Assembly: GCF_003545875.1 (NCBI RefSeq)
Contig: NZ_QHCS01000002.1
Location: forward strand, 507,001 to 571,000
Source of the DNA: Leptospira stimsonii
Lineage (GTDB): Bacteria > Spirochaetota > Leptospiria > Leptospirales > Leptospiraceae
DNA: 64,000 nucleotides
Direction: 5' to 3'
This document shows, one piece after another, positions 44,487-54,586 of the stretch; position 1 is the first letter of the stretch; each line of letters begins with the position of its first letter. Below the pieces are notes generated by a model that was not told the DNA's origin, did not search any database, and was given only the letters and a program-made list of their open reading frames with translations. Both the position numbers and the translations under genes were made by a program.

Positions 44487-44612
44487 AGAGTTTGCTATTT
44501 TCTTATTAGGAGTTCCTTGATCAGCGGAAGTTGCAATCTTTCAAGAACTCTTTTTTCTCGCCTTACTGCGATTTGATGGCGAGTAATCACCGCACAAATA
44601 TTTTTTATCACA

Positions 44613-45446
44613 ATGAAAACACCGAAAGTATCTATTATCACAATCAATTTTAATGATCGAGAAGGTCTCGAAAAGACAATTCTTTCCGTTCGAAACCAAG
44701 ATTTCGACCAATATGAGCATGTCGTTATAGACGCAGGCTCTAAGGATGGGAGTGTCGATGTCATTAAGAAATACAAGGATAAAATTTCCCATTGGGTAAG
44801 CGAGAAGGATAAAGGGATTTACGACGGACAAAATAAAGGAATCTTAGCTTCTAAGGGTGAATATTGTTTATTCCTCAATTCAGGTGATTTCCTTGTCGAC
44901 TCGAATGTTTTAAAAGACGTTCTTTCGAAAAATCCCACAGAGGATTTTCTCTACGGAGACATGCTGATTGATTCCGGGAGTGGGAACGTTGTTTACGGAA
45001 AGAGTCCCGAAGACTTGGACTTATACTTTTTATCTTACGGGGTTCTTTGGCACTGCGTCACCTTTATTCGTAGATCATTATTTAAGAAATTTGGAATGTA
45101 CGATACTTCCTATAAAATCGCCGCGGACGTGGATTTTTTTCTTAAGGCGATCGGAGTGGGTGCTTCTTCATGGAAATATATTTCTAAAAGACCGATTAGT
45201 CAATTTAATACGTTTGGCTTTGGTTCGAATCCAAAGAATGAAAAACTTCTGGAGGAAGAAAGGGCGCGAATGAGAAAGTTTTATTTGTCCCCTGCAACCT
45301 TGAATCTTTTAGCGCAATATCATGTAATGAGGAAGGATTATCGAGTTTTTTCCTACTTTTATTTACCCCAAATTCTAAACTTCTTTCGCAATATTTCTTT
45401 TCTGAGATCTCTCATTAGAAAGTTTTTTCAATTTCTTAATAGGTAA
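44613..45446 (+). CDS. GT2-family glycosyltransferase, WcaA-like
   Basis: 277 aa. VSIITINFNDREGLEKTILS, YEHVVIDAGSKDGSVDVIKK and YCLFLNSGDFLVD show a GT-A nucleotide-binding core. DKGIYDGQNKGILASKG is a signature of colanic-acid-type WcaA/WcaE transferases. YKIAADVDFFLKAI follows in the acceptor region. It lies 126 bases after the split membrane gene. It probably adds one repeat-unit sugar. Confidence 0.85.
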   Translation: MKTPKVSIITINFNDREGLEKTILSVRNQDFDQYEHVVIDAGSKDGSVDVIKKYKDKISHWVSEKDKGIYDGQNKGILASKGEYCLFLNSGDFLVDSNVLKDVLSKNPTEDFLYGDMLIDSGSGNVVYGKSPEDLDLYFLSYGVLWHCVTFIRRSLFKKFGMYDTSYKIAADVDFFLKAIGVGASSWKYISKRPISQFNTFGFGSNPKNEKLLEEERARMRKFYLSPATLNLLAQYHVMRKDYRVFSYFYLPQILNFFRNISFLRSLIRKFFQFLNR

Positions 45447-45454
45447 CGACTCAA

Positions 45455-46282
45455 TTGAAAATACTCGTTTTTATTAATCACTTTTATGGGAAGAATCCTT
45501 TTTTTAAAGGGAGATCTACGGTTGATACGGAAACCTTATCTCCGAAAATTTTAAAAAAAATAGAAGAACGAAAACTACATTTACAAACTACGATTCGTTC
45601 CTTAAAAACCTTAAGCGATTCGGTAGATATAAAGATTTGCGGATATCAGGGGAAGTCCCTGGTGCATTTGGATTTTGACTTTGAAAATACGATCGATAAA
45701 CCGACGGATATTATGTATGCTAGCTTGTTGAAAATGGGTGAATTAATCGAAGACTATGATTATTTCATCAATATCGAAGACGATATTCTTTTAGAAAAAG
45801 AAGCCTTTGATAGAATCGTTGCCTTTGATCGGAATTCCGAAATCAACGAGATCTTACATCCAAATCGCTTGGAAAAGGATCAGCACGGTAACTTTTTTTG
45901 CATCGATTTGAAATGTGTTCCCGGTTGGACATATAATCAGAAAACGTTTTTTGGTAAAAAATTTCGACAAGCGGTCAATCCCCATTCGGGCCTTGCTATT
46001 TTCAGAAAAGATAAGTTTCAATATGCACTTTCTAACTCGGATATTCAATCTCGTAGTATTCGACTCTACCTTGGGATGGATTCCGCTTTTGCAAGTATTC
46101 ATTCTCCGTTTCTCTTATGGAGATCATTCGAAGAGGAAGGGTTTCATTCGGTCTATCATCAAGACAAGTGGGTACAACCCAAACGAGATCTAATTGCTTC
46201 TATCACTTGGAGAGATTTTGTTCCTCTCGTAATTCCTAAAATTCTTAAATACTTAGCTTTGTCCGTTGGATTTAAGTTTTAA
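45455..46282 (+). CDS. uncharacterised GT-A-like protein
   Basis: 275 aa with TTG start 45455. KILVFINHFYGKNPFF opens the protein and YDYFINIEDDILLEKEAF carries an acidic EDD motif in the place expected for the metal site of a GT-A enzyme. VNPHSGLAIFRKDKFQYAL and YLGMDSAFASIHSPF, ending FHSVYHQDKW, could be the acceptor half. No named family is recognised. Its place between two GT2 genes makes a glycosyltransferase role likely. Confidence 0.6.
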   Translation: MKILVFINHFYGKNPFFKGRSTVDTETLSPKILKKIEERKLHLQTTIRSLKTLSDSVDIKICGYQGKSLVHLDFDFENTIDKPTDIMYASLLKMGELIEDYDYFINIEDDILLEKEAFDRIVAFDRNSEINEILHPNRLEKDQHGNFFCIDLKCVPGWTYNQKTFFGKKFRQAVNPHSGLAIFRKDKFQYALSNSDIQSRSIRLYLGMDSAFASIHSPFLLWRSFEEEGFHSVYHQDKWVQPKRDLIASITWRDFVPLVIPKILKYLALSVGFKF

Positions 46283-46352
46283 TGTCTTTTTCGATCTTGC
46301 GTTCAACAGGATCTAAAGAATCGTTTTAGATTTTTCCTCTATACTTTTTTCA

Positions 46353-48122
46353 ATGCAAAAATTCAATTTTTTCGTTTCCAGATTTGCGCTTTTTTTCCAA
46401 AAGCTTCGCTATTTATCCAGACAATATCAGTATTTCTTCTTTGTATATACAAAGAAGAAGATTGATGTCGACTTGTTTTCATATCGGCCTTTGATCAGCA
46501 TTCTGGTTCCGGTTTACAATACTCAGCTAAGACACTTGAAAGCGATGCTTCAATCGGTGGAAGACCAGAGTTACGAAAATTGGGAATTGATTCTGCTCGA
46601 TGATGCTTCTCCTGATGAAAAGCCAGGGATTTATTTGAAAGAGGAATCGAAGAGAAATTCCAAAGTTCTTTATTATCGATCCGAAAAAAACGGTGGGATT
46701 AGTATCGCGACGAGACAAGCGTTAAAGTATGCTTCGGGCGAATATGTTGCTTTTCTGGATCACGATGATCGTTTATCAAAGGATGCACTGGGAACCATTG
46801 TCGATGCCCTTCAAACGGAGAAGAATCGTCCTGAGTTTTTATATTCAGACGAGATTTTTCAGTCGAAAACTTTCGGTGTATTTTCCGTATCCGCCAAACC
46901 GGATTTTTCTCCGGAGAAATTGATTTCGCATAATTATATCTGCCACTTCGTAGTAGTTGCAAAAAGTCTAATAGATAAAATGGGCGGGATTCGAGAAGGA
47001 TACGACGGGAGCCAAGATCACGAGTTCGCTCTTCGGGCATCTCGACATACGAATCGAATCCGGAGACTTCCATTTTTTCTATACATTTGGCGTCTTCACG
47101 GAGAAAGTTTTTCGAGAAAGAAGGCCGAAGTCTGCGAAAGAAGTTCACAAAAGGCGATTTCCGAATACTATGCGGAAAAAAACGAAATCGTAGAACGAAT
47201 CGATTCCGGTCACTATCCGTTTACGTATCACGCGCTACGGAAACTGAAGACAAATCACTCGGTGCTCATTGTAGTGCTGGGGGCAGAATTGGAACTTGAT
47301 ATTCTATATTCTAAAATTATAAAGCTTACGCAAAAAACTTCGAACGTAAATTTTGAAATAGCGATCGGAGTGAATGAGACGGAAGCATCTCAGGTTTCAA
47401 ATTGGAAATTTCCTGATAATATTAAGATCCATTCGCAAAAATCAGAGAATCGAAATCTAAACCCTAAAACGATCAATCGTCTTGTCTCCAATACAAAAGG
47501 AGATTTTATATTTTTCTGGAATCCGATCCTCGGTACTCTAAAAACAGACTGGCTCTATGAGTTATTACAGCACGGAGAATCGGAAGGAATCGGAGCCGTT
47601 TCACCGGTTGTCACAAATTCTAAGAGGGAGCTTCTTTATTCTTCCTTGATCCTTGGAAAAAAAGGGTTTATTGGAGTTTCCGGAAACGGACTCTCACCCA
47701 CGAAGTCAAAAATTTGGTCGGGAGAATGGATCGAAAAGAATGTTTCAGCTCTTTCCAAGAATGTTCTTCTGATTTCCCGTATTCATTGGATAACAATACA
47801 AGGGTTAGATGAGGCATTCAGTGATTTTTATTGGGACGTGGATCTTTCGATTCGTCTCAGAGAAAAGGGGCTCCGACTCGTGAGCAATCCTTTTTCAGAA
47901 TTCTTACATGAATCGAAGCATGATTGTTTCAAGGAATTTCATCCAGGAAATTCTAATACAAAAGTGGATCGAAAAGTTCTAATTGAAAAATGGGGTGATC
48001 GTCTGACGGCAGATCCTTTTTATTCTTCTCATTTGGATTTAGTAGGTGCGGATCGTCTACCCAAAGGATTATTTCACGGATGTTTTCATTGGTTTTGGAA
48101 ACGCTCCTGGAAATCCAAATAG
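46353..48122 (+). CDS. large GT2-family glycosyltransferase with two GT-A-like halves
   Basis: 589 aa. The first half is a full GT2 domain: LISILVPVYNTQLRHLKAML, LLDDASPDEKPGIYL, ASGEYVAFLDHDDRLSKDAL. The second half (SVLIVVLGAELELDILYSKI, KGDFIFFWNPILG, DFYWDVDLSIRLREKGLRL) resembles a degenerate second GT2 domain as in rhamnan and teichoic-type double transferases. It therefore may add two sugars or use one half for binding. The first domain keeps the metal-binding acidic residues (DHDD). ATG 46353 follows a 70-base gap. Confidence 0.82.
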   Translation: MQKFNFFVSRFALFFQKLRYLSRQYQYFFFVYTKKKIDVDLFSYRPLISILVPVYNTQLRHLKAMLQSVEDQSYENWELILLDDASPDEKPGIYLKEESKRNSKVLYYRSEKNGGISIATRQALKYASGEYVAFLDHDDRLSKDALGTIVDALQTEKNRPEFLYSDEIFQSKTFGVFSVSAKPDFSPEKLISHNYICHFVVVAKSLIDKMGGIREGYDGSQDHEFALRASRHTNRIRRLPFFLYIWRLHGESFSRKKAEVCERSSQKAISEYYAEKNEIVERIDSGHYPFTYHALRKLKTNHSVLIVVLGAELELDILYSKIIKLTQKTSNVNFEIAIGVNETEASQVSNWKFPDNIKIHSQKSENRNLNPKTINRLVSNTKGDFIFFWNPILGTLKTDWLYELLQHGESEGIGAVSPVVTNSKRELLYSSLILGKKGFIGVSGNGLSPTKSKIWSGEWIEKNVSALSKNVLLISRIHWITIQGLDEAFSDFYWDVDLSIRLREKGLRLVSNPFSEFLHESKHDCFKEFHPGNSNTKVDRKVLIEKWGDRLTADPFYSSHLDLVGADRLPKGLFHGCFHWFWKRSWKSK

Positions 48123-48201
48123 GTTCTGCTACTTACGAGGTTTGTATTCTTTCAACCTCTGTTTCTTTCCGAATGATCCATAAATTTTGATCGCGAATGG
48201 C

Positions 48202-48217
48202 GAGAATAAAAATTCTC
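48202..48217 (+). repeat. inverted repeat upstream of rfbC
   Basis: GAGAAT, AAAA, ATTCTC: 6-base perfect arms within the 149-base gap before rfbC. It is AT-rich, and the nearest T run begins well downstream. It may be a weak stem or part of a regulatory region at the edge of the conserved rfbCDBA block. Confidence 0.3.
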
Positions 48218-48271
48218 TGGTATTCTTACGCTCTATTTTAGAATTTTCACCGATCGATCCAATGAAGGTAT

Positions 48272-48832
48272 ATGCAATTTAAACGATTCTCTATCGAAGG
48301 TCCTGTTTTAATCGAACCGAAAGTTTACGGAGATGAACGAGGTTTTTTCTTTGAATCCTTTAAGTCTTCGACTTTTTTGCAGGAGAATATCCCAGTTGAT
48401 TTTCAACAAGACAATCACTCTCGTTCCGCGAAAGGGGTTCTACGCGGAATGCACTTTCAAATTCCTCCCTTTGAGCAAGGCAAGCTCGTACGAGTGGTTC
48501 GAGGGAGAGTCATCGATGTAATCGTAGATATTCGAAACGGTTCCCCCACGTTTGGACAATGGATATCCGCGGATCTATCAGAGGAGAATAAGAATATTTT
48601 CTGGGTCCCTCCCGGTTTTGCGCACGGATTCATAACGTTAGAAGATAACACTGACTTTCTCTACAAAGTAACGCAAGAATACAATCCTCAGAAGGAAATC
48701 GGAATCCGATGGGAAGATCCTGCAGTCGGAATCCCTTGGAAGACCTGGTTGCCTGATTTCGATTTTATCATTTCCAAAAGAGATCAGGAAACTCCGTTTC
48801 TTTCCGATTTTCAAACTCCATTCGTATATTAG
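48272..48832 (+). CDS. rfbC: dTDP-4-dehydrorhamnose 3,5-epimerase
   Basis: Third enzyme of dTDP-L-rhamnose synthesis (RmlC). The cupin signature is GVLRGMHFQIPPFEQGKLVR, with EPKVYGDERGFFFESF at the N-terminus. VPPGFAHGFITLEDNTDFLYK carries further active-site residues. 186 aa is standard. It begins the run rfbC-rfbD-rfbB-rfbA, which is complete and tightly packed; rfbD starts 3 bases later. G+C is visibly higher from here on than in the preceding 15 kb. Confidence 0.96.
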   Translation: MQFKRFSIEGPVLIEPKVYGDERGFFFESFKSSTFLQENIPVDFQQDNHSRSAKGVLRGMHFQIPPFEQGKLVRVVRGRVIDVIVDIRNGSPTFGQWISADLSEENKNIFWVPPGFAHGFITLEDNTDFLYKVTQEYNPQKEIGIRWEDPAVGIPWKTWLPDFDFIISKRDQETPFLSDFQTPFVY

Positions 48833-48835
48833 AAT

Positions 48836-49752
<917 letters not shown>

Positions 49753-49756
<4 letters not shown>

Positions 49757-50802
49757 AGAATATTTTAGTAACCGGAGGAGCCGGGTTTATAGGCTCCAAT
49801 TTTGTTCATCAGATTTTAGAAGACACGAAAGACTATCGCGTTTTCGTTTTAGACAAGCTGACTTATGCGGGAAACCTCAAAAGCCTCGATCGCTGGAAAG
49901 ATGATCCTCGTTTTGCTTTTATCAAAGCCGATATCGCTTTTAAAGAAGAGGTTCTTTCCATTTTCGAAAAACTCCACTTTGATTTTGTCGCTCATTTTGC
50001 CGCTGAAAGTCATGTGGACCGTTCGATCTTAGGACCGGAAGAATTTATTAAAACGAATGTCCTCGGAACATTCTATCTCTTGGACGCGGCCCGCCTGCAA
50101 TGGAAGGATCGGTTCGAAGGTAAAAAATTTCTCCACGTTTCCACCGATGAAGTTTTCGGGACGTTAGGCGAAACCGGATTTTTTACCGAAGAAACTCCTT
50201 ACGCGCCGAATTCTCCTTACTCCGCATCCAAGGCCGGTTCCGATCATATCGTTCGTTCCTACTTTCACACATACAAAATGCCCGTTGTCACAACCAACTG
50301 TTCCAATAACTACGGTCCATATCATTTCCCGGAGAAACTGATTCCCCTGATGATATTGAATTGTCTTCACGGAAAACCTTTACCGGTATATGGTGACGGC
50401 AAGAATATTAGAGATTGGTTATATGTTAAGGATCACTGTTCGGCTCTGCGCGCCGCTCTTTTTCATGGAGTTCCGGGTGAAACATACAATATAGGAACCC
50501 GAAACGAAAAAAAGAACATAGAGATCGTTCATTCCATATGCGAAATTATGGATGAACTTCATCCTGCGGGCGCTCCTCATTCCAATCTGATTCAATACGT
50601 AAAAGATAGGCCCGGACATGACTTTCGTTACGCGATCGACCCTTCTAAGATGGAAAAGGAACTCGGTTGGAAGCCTGAGTTCAGTTTCGAATCGGCTCTT
50701 CGGGAGACCATTCAATGGTATTTGAAAAACGAATCTTGGTGGAAGGAAATTCTTTCCGGCGAGTATAAAGAATATTATCAAAATCAATACGAGACACGTT
50801 AA
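49753..50802 (+). CDS. rfbB: dTDP-glucose 4,6-dehydratase
   Basis: Second step to dTDP-L-rhamnose. NILVTGGAGFIGSNFVHQI is the cofactor site, HFAAESHVDRSI and VSTDEVFG carry active-site residues, and YSASKAGSDH has the Tyr-x3-Lys. CSNNYGPYHFPEKLIP is diagnostic for RmlB. ATG 49753 in the rfbD stop is preferred; an in-frame ATG lies 39 bases upstream but would add a non-conserved extension. About 349 aa. Directly abuts rfbA. Confidence 0.95.
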
Positions 50803-51687
50803 ATGAAATCTAGAAAAGGAATCATCCTTGCTGGTGGGTCCGGTACGCGACTTTATCCGGTTACTCACGTCATTTCCAAACAACTTCTTCCGGTTTATGA
50901 TAAGCCGATGATCTATTATCCGCTCACTACCTTGATGTTGGCGGGAATCAGAGAAATCTTGATCATTTCTACACCTCAGGCGACACCGATGTATCGTGAA
51001 CTTTTGGGGGACGGGAATCGTTGGGGATTGGATATTGAATACTCCGTTCAACCGGATCCGGGCGGTCTCGCGCAAGCATATCTCATCGGGGAAAAATTTG
51101 TAAACCGGCATCCTTCTGTTTTAATTTTAGGCGATAATATCTATTTCGGTCACGAACTCTCCGACCTACTTGGAGAGGCTTCCCAAAAAGAACACGGATC
51201 AACCGTATTTGCTTATCCAGTTCATGATCCGGAACGTTATGGCGTTGTAGAATTCGATTCCGACCGCCGAGCGATTTCAATCGAAGAGAAACCTCAAAAA
51301 CCTAAATCCAGTTATGCGGTGACAGGTTTGTATTTTTACGACGATCAAGTAGTCGAGATTGCAAAATCGATTCAGCCCTCACCGAGGGGAGAATTGGAAA
51401 TCACCGATGTGAATCGAGTTTATCTGCAAAGAGGAAGTCTGGACGTACAAGTGATGGGCAGGGGATATGCTTGGCTTGATACTGGAACGCATGAATCACT
51501 TTTGGAAGCCTCCGTTTTTATCGAGACGATTGAGAAACGCCAAGGGCTAAAAGTGGCTTGTCCGGAAGAAATCGCGTTTCGAAAAGGTTTTATCAATGCG
51601 AACCAACTGGAAGAACTCATCGCTCCGTTAAAAAAGAACGCTTACGGTCAATATTTAATTAAGATTCTAAACGAGAAGTTTTATTAA
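50803..51687 (+). CDS. rfbA: glucose-1-phosphate thymidylyltransferase
   Basis: First step to dTDP-L-rhamnose, joining glucose-1-phosphate with dTTP. ILAGGSGTRLYPVTHVISKQ is the nucleotide-binding motif, with LLPVYDKPMIYYPLTTLM after it. LILGDNIYFG and WLDTGTHESLLEAS are typical of RmlA. 294 aa. Its ATG is placed immediately after the rfbB stop. The four genes form a complete rhamnose operon. Confidence 0.96.
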   Translation: MKSRKGIILAGGSGTRLYPVTHVISKQLLPVYDKPMIYYPLTTLMLAGIREILIISTPQATPMYRELLGDGNRWGLDIEYSVQPDPGGLAQAYLIGEKFVNRHPSVLILGDNIYFGHELSDLLGEASQKEHGSTVFAYPVHDPERYGVVEFDSDRRAISIEEKPQKPKSSYAVTGLYFYDDQVVEIAKSIQPSPRGELEITDVNRVYLQRGSLDVQVMGRGYAWLDTGTHESLLEASVFIETIEKRQGLKVACPEEIAFRKGFINANQLEELIAPLKKNAYGQYLIKILNEKFY

Positions 51688-51782
51688 GCGACTCTAAGGG
51701 AATCGATCGAAATAAAAGACGTTCAAGTGGAGTGGACCTCCTCCAAAGGGGAAAGGATCCTTCTTTTAAAGTCGTTCCATTC

Positions 51783-52751
51783 ATGAAATATTATAATATT
51801 CTAACAATCACATACAATTCCGAAAAGTACATTCAAGCCCTGGATCGATCCATGGCGCTACCTCCGAATTGGACTTGGGTGATATGGGACAATCATTCGC
51901 AGGATAAAACGGGAGAAATTCTAACAGATATCTCAAAGAAAAATCAGAGGATCGTTCATATACACGATCGAAATCTCGGATTTGCAGGTGGAAATAACGA
52001 AGCGAGTAAGATTGCTCCGAAAGCGGATTGGATTCTTCTCATCAACCCGGACGCAAGATTAGATTCCGATTTTTTTAAACAGTGTGAATCCACCCTGAAT
52101 TCTAAGGGAAAGGAATATTCAGTCTTTTCCTTTCTTATGTTAAAAGAAGGGAAAGACGGATTGGTGGACGGAGCAGGGGATGTTTATCACGTATCCGGCG
52201 CCGCTTGGAGAAGGGGTTATAAACAAAGACTTTCCGAAGAATATTTGAAAGAGTCGGAAATCTTTTCCGCTTGCGGCGGTGCGATGGCCATCCGATCTGA
52301 TCTCTGGGAAAAACTCGGAGGGTTCGATTCCGATTTCTTTTGTTATATGGAAGACGTGGATCTTAGCTTTAGAGCGAGGCTCTTAGGAGAAAAAGTTCTT
52401 TATACTCCGAATATCAAAGTCTTTCATCACGGATTCGGTTCCACAAAGGAAAGAAGTTCTTTTTCTTTGTATTACGGTTTACGGAACGCATTGATCGTCT
52501 ATTGGAAGAATATGCCTTTGTCACTCGGCATTCGGTATTTGTTTCATCATTTCCTTTTCTTTTCCGTAAGCATCGTCTTTCATTCTTTCTTTACGAGTCC
52601 GAAAATTCTTCTCGTTCCTTTCTCATTTTTACGATCTATTCCCGGCTTGATTTTAAAACGATATCGCTTCCAGAAGAATCCTTCTGTTACTAGAAGCGAA
52701 CTTCTTCGTTGGATGAACCAGGACCTTTTTTCTCCCTTCCGAAAAAAATAA
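51783..52751 (+). CDS. GT2-family glycosyltransferase (rhamnosyltransferase-like)
   Basis: About 322 aa. YYNILTITYNSEKYIQALDRS starts the GT2 domain, WILLINPDARLDSDFFKQ carries the acidic motif, and SACGGAMAIRSDLWEKLGGF with CYMEDVDLSFRARLLGEKVL shows the catalytic Glu-Asp. The frame is open from GTG 51732, but ATG 51783 gives the usual N-terminus. The C-terminus is hydrophobic (FHHFLFFSVSIVFHSFF). Immediately downstream of the rhamnose genes, it is likely a rhamnosyltransferase. Confidence 0.82.
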   Translation: MKYYNILTITYNSEKYIQALDRSMALPPNWTWVIWDNHSQDKTGEILTDISKKNQRIVHIHDRNLGFAGGNNEASKIAPKADWILLINPDARLDSDFFKQCESTLNSKGKEYSVFSFLMLKEGKDGLVDGAGDVYHVSGAAWRRGYKQRLSEEYLKESEIFSACGGAMAIRSDLWEKLGGFDSDFFCYMEDVDLSFRARLLGEKVLYTPNIKVFHHGFGSTKERSSFSLYYGLRNALIVYWKNMPLSLGIRYLFHHFLFFSVSIVFHSFFTSPKILLVPFSFLRSIPGLILKRYRFQKNPSVTRSELLRWMNQDLFSPFRKK

Positions 52752-52755
52752 AAGT

Positions 52756-53655
52756 ATGACCAATCCATTTTCTCCGATTGCGGTGATCGTAACTTTTAAC
52801 CCCGACTTCCTCTCGACTCTCAATCTAATTCAAAACTTAAACGCGAAGAATGTTCCGGTTATCGTGGTCGATAACGGTTCGAAAAATATCGAAGAGATTC
52901 GCAGTATAAAACGAAATCCGAATTCTCTTTTGGAGAACCAAAGTAACTTAGGACTCGGTTTTGCACTGAACAAAGGAATTGATTTCGCGGAACGGAATTC
53001 TTATTCTCACGTTTGGTTGTTCGATCAAGATAGTTATCTTGAAAAAAGTGCGATCGACCTATTTCTTTCCACGGTAAGGAAAGAGGACAATCAATCGATT
53101 CATGGAAAAAAAATCGGATCTTTCGGTCCGAATATTTTTGATACAATCAAAAATCGTAATATATACGGACTTGAAAATTGTGACAAAGAGATCGTAGAGA
53201 ATTCATTCTTAATCACTTCGGGAAGTTTTTATCCGATCGAAGTTTTAAAAAAAGTCGGAAATGTGAATGAAGATTTTTTTATCGACTATTTGGATTATGA
53301 ATGGTGTTTTCGAGCCTCTTACTACGGTTATGCTCATTGTGTCGTTTGCAACACGAAGATGAAACATTCGATCGGAAATCGCTCCAAACAAATTTTTGGA
53401 TTGTTTTCGGTTTCGGTTCATTCTCCCTTTCGTTGGTATTTTTTGTTTCGAAACGGAATTCTTATCTCAAGAATGTCGCATATTCCTTTTCGGTTTAAAA
53501 TAGAGGTGTTTTTCAAAACGGGTCTTCGTTTTTGGATTCTTCCTTTTTTATCCGATTCCATTTTGCAGACGTATCGTCATATTCTTTGGGGAATCTTGGA
53601 TGGAATCACCGGTCGAGAATCTTCATTTTTTAGAAACCTCGTATCGAAGAATTAG
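52756..53655 (+). CDS. rhamnosyltransferase-like GT2 enzyme
   Basis: 299 aa. IAVIVTFNPDFLSTLNLIQN, VPVIVVDNGSKN, NLGLGFALNKGIDFA and VWLFDQDSYLEKSAI form the pattern of the bacterial rhamnosyltransferase group of GT2. FFIDYLDYEWCFRASYYGY holds the acidic catalytic pair. It starts 4 bases after the preceding gene. It would use dTDP-rhamnose made by rfbCDBA; the acceptor is unknown. Confidence 0.84.
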   Translation: MTNPFSPIAVIVTFNPDFLSTLNLIQNLNAKNVPVIVVDNGSKNIEEIRSIKRNPNSLLENQSNLGLGFALNKGIDFAERNSYSHVWLFDQDSYLEKSAIDLFLSTVRKEDNQSIHGKKIGSFGPNIFDTIKNRNIYGLENCDKEIVENSFLITSGSFYPIEVLKKVGNVNEDFFIDYLDYEWCFRASYYGYAHCVVCNTKMKHSIGNRSKQIFGLFSVSVHSPFRWYFLFRNGILISRMSHIPFRFKIEVFFKTGLRFWILPFLSDSILQTYRHILWGILDGITGRESSFFRNLVSKN

Positions 53656-53676
53656 AATCTGAATAAGGATCGTATT

Positions 53677-54534
53677 TTGATTTCAGGACTGACTGTTTCT
53701 CTCGTTATTTATAGACCGAATCTTGATATATTGAAAGTATCTCTGGATTCCCTCTTACAATCGATCCTATATCAGTCAAAAGAAGGATCGGAGAAATTGG
53801 AATTTTGCGTCGATCTCATCGACAATTCGCCGTTGTATGGAAAGGAAGAAGCGGAATATTTGGAAAGTCTGGGACAGAGACAAGAGCTTAAAAAAACAAA
53901 GATTCAATTTCGATATCATCACTTTCCCGAAAATTTGGGTTACGGTGCGGCCAACAATCGTTCCATTCTAAATTCGAAAACTAGATTTCATCTTGTGTTA
54001 AATCCCGATATTAAGATGATTCCTGAAACAATCGAGTTGTGTGTTCGTTATCTAAAAGAAAATCCTTCCTGCGATGCGGTAGTGCCGGCAGTTTTTGATT
54101 GGGAGAGTTTTGGGCGCGAGGCTGGTTTCGATACTATGCAATTCTTGGTTAAGTCCTATCCGACTGTATTTGTCCTTTTCCTAAGAGCCTTCGCTCCTGC
54201 ATTTCTCAGAAGAATCTTTCAAAGGAATTTGAATTCTTACGATCTGAGAGAAAAAGACTGGAATTTGACTCAGAGGTCTGTTCCTTTGATGAGCGGTTGT
54301 TTTATTTTTGCTAAAACGGAATCACTTCAAAGAATCGGCGGTTTTGACGAATCCTTCTTTTTGTACTTTGAGGACTTCGATTTATCGATGCGTTTAAACC
54401 GAAAAGACTATTTTCCGGAAATTAAAATTTATCACAAGGGCGGTAATTCCGCAAAAAAAGGTTTTTTGCATATTCGACTTTTTGTAACTTCTGCGTTCCG
54501 CTTTTTTTGGAAGTTCGGTTGGAAATGGGTTTGA
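53677..54534 (+). CDS. GT2-family glycosyltransferase (rhamnosyltransferase-like)
   Basis: 285 aa with TTG start 53677. GLTVSLVIYRPNLDILKVSL, FPENLGYGAANNRSI, FHLVLNPDIKMIPETIEL and LMSGCFIFAKTESLQRIGGF then FFLYFEDFDLSMRLNR mark a GT2 enzyme of the WsaE/rhamnosyl type. It is the last rfb-type gene on this side. A short inverted repeat lies between it and the transporter gene. Confidence 0.82.
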   Translation: MISGLTVSLVIYRPNLDILKVSLDSLLQSILYQSKEGSEKLEFCVDLIDNSPLYGKEEAEYLESLGQRQELKKTKIQFRYHHFPENLGYGAANNRSILNSKTRFHLVLNPDIKMIPETIELCVRYLKENPSCDAVVPAVFDWESFGREAGFDTMQFLVKSYPTVFVLFLRAFAPAFLRRIFQRNLNSYDLREKDWNLTQRSVPLMSGCFIFAKTESLQRIGGFDESFFLYFEDFDLSMRLNRKDYFPEIKIYHKGGNSAKKGFLHIRLFVTSAFRFFWKFGWKWV

Positions 54535-54543
54535 GGATTTTAA

Positions 54544-54564
54544 TTTTCCGTTAAGATCGGAAAA
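54544..54564 (+). repeat. inverted repeat between the last GT gene and the DASS transporter
   Basis: TTTTCCG, loop TTAAGAT, CGGAAAA: 7-base perfect arms in the 52-base gap. A T run precedes it and an A run is in the second arm, so it lacks a U-tail on the + strand and is a weak terminator candidate. Confidence 0.3.
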
Positions 54565-54586
54565 CCGGATCGATTAGGAAACAGTA

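Noticed and set aside
48202..48217. Rho-independent terminator before rfbC
   Set aside because: Stem is 6 bases of mostly A/T and no T run follows directly.
50419..51111. Long - strand open frame opposite rfbB/rfbA
   Set aside because: It lies fully over two strongly conserved genes and its translation shows no domain; it is a shadow of their codon pattern.
51751..51767. AAGGATCCTT palindrome after rfbA
   Set aside because: A 10-base palindrome is expected by chance at this length and has no partner element.
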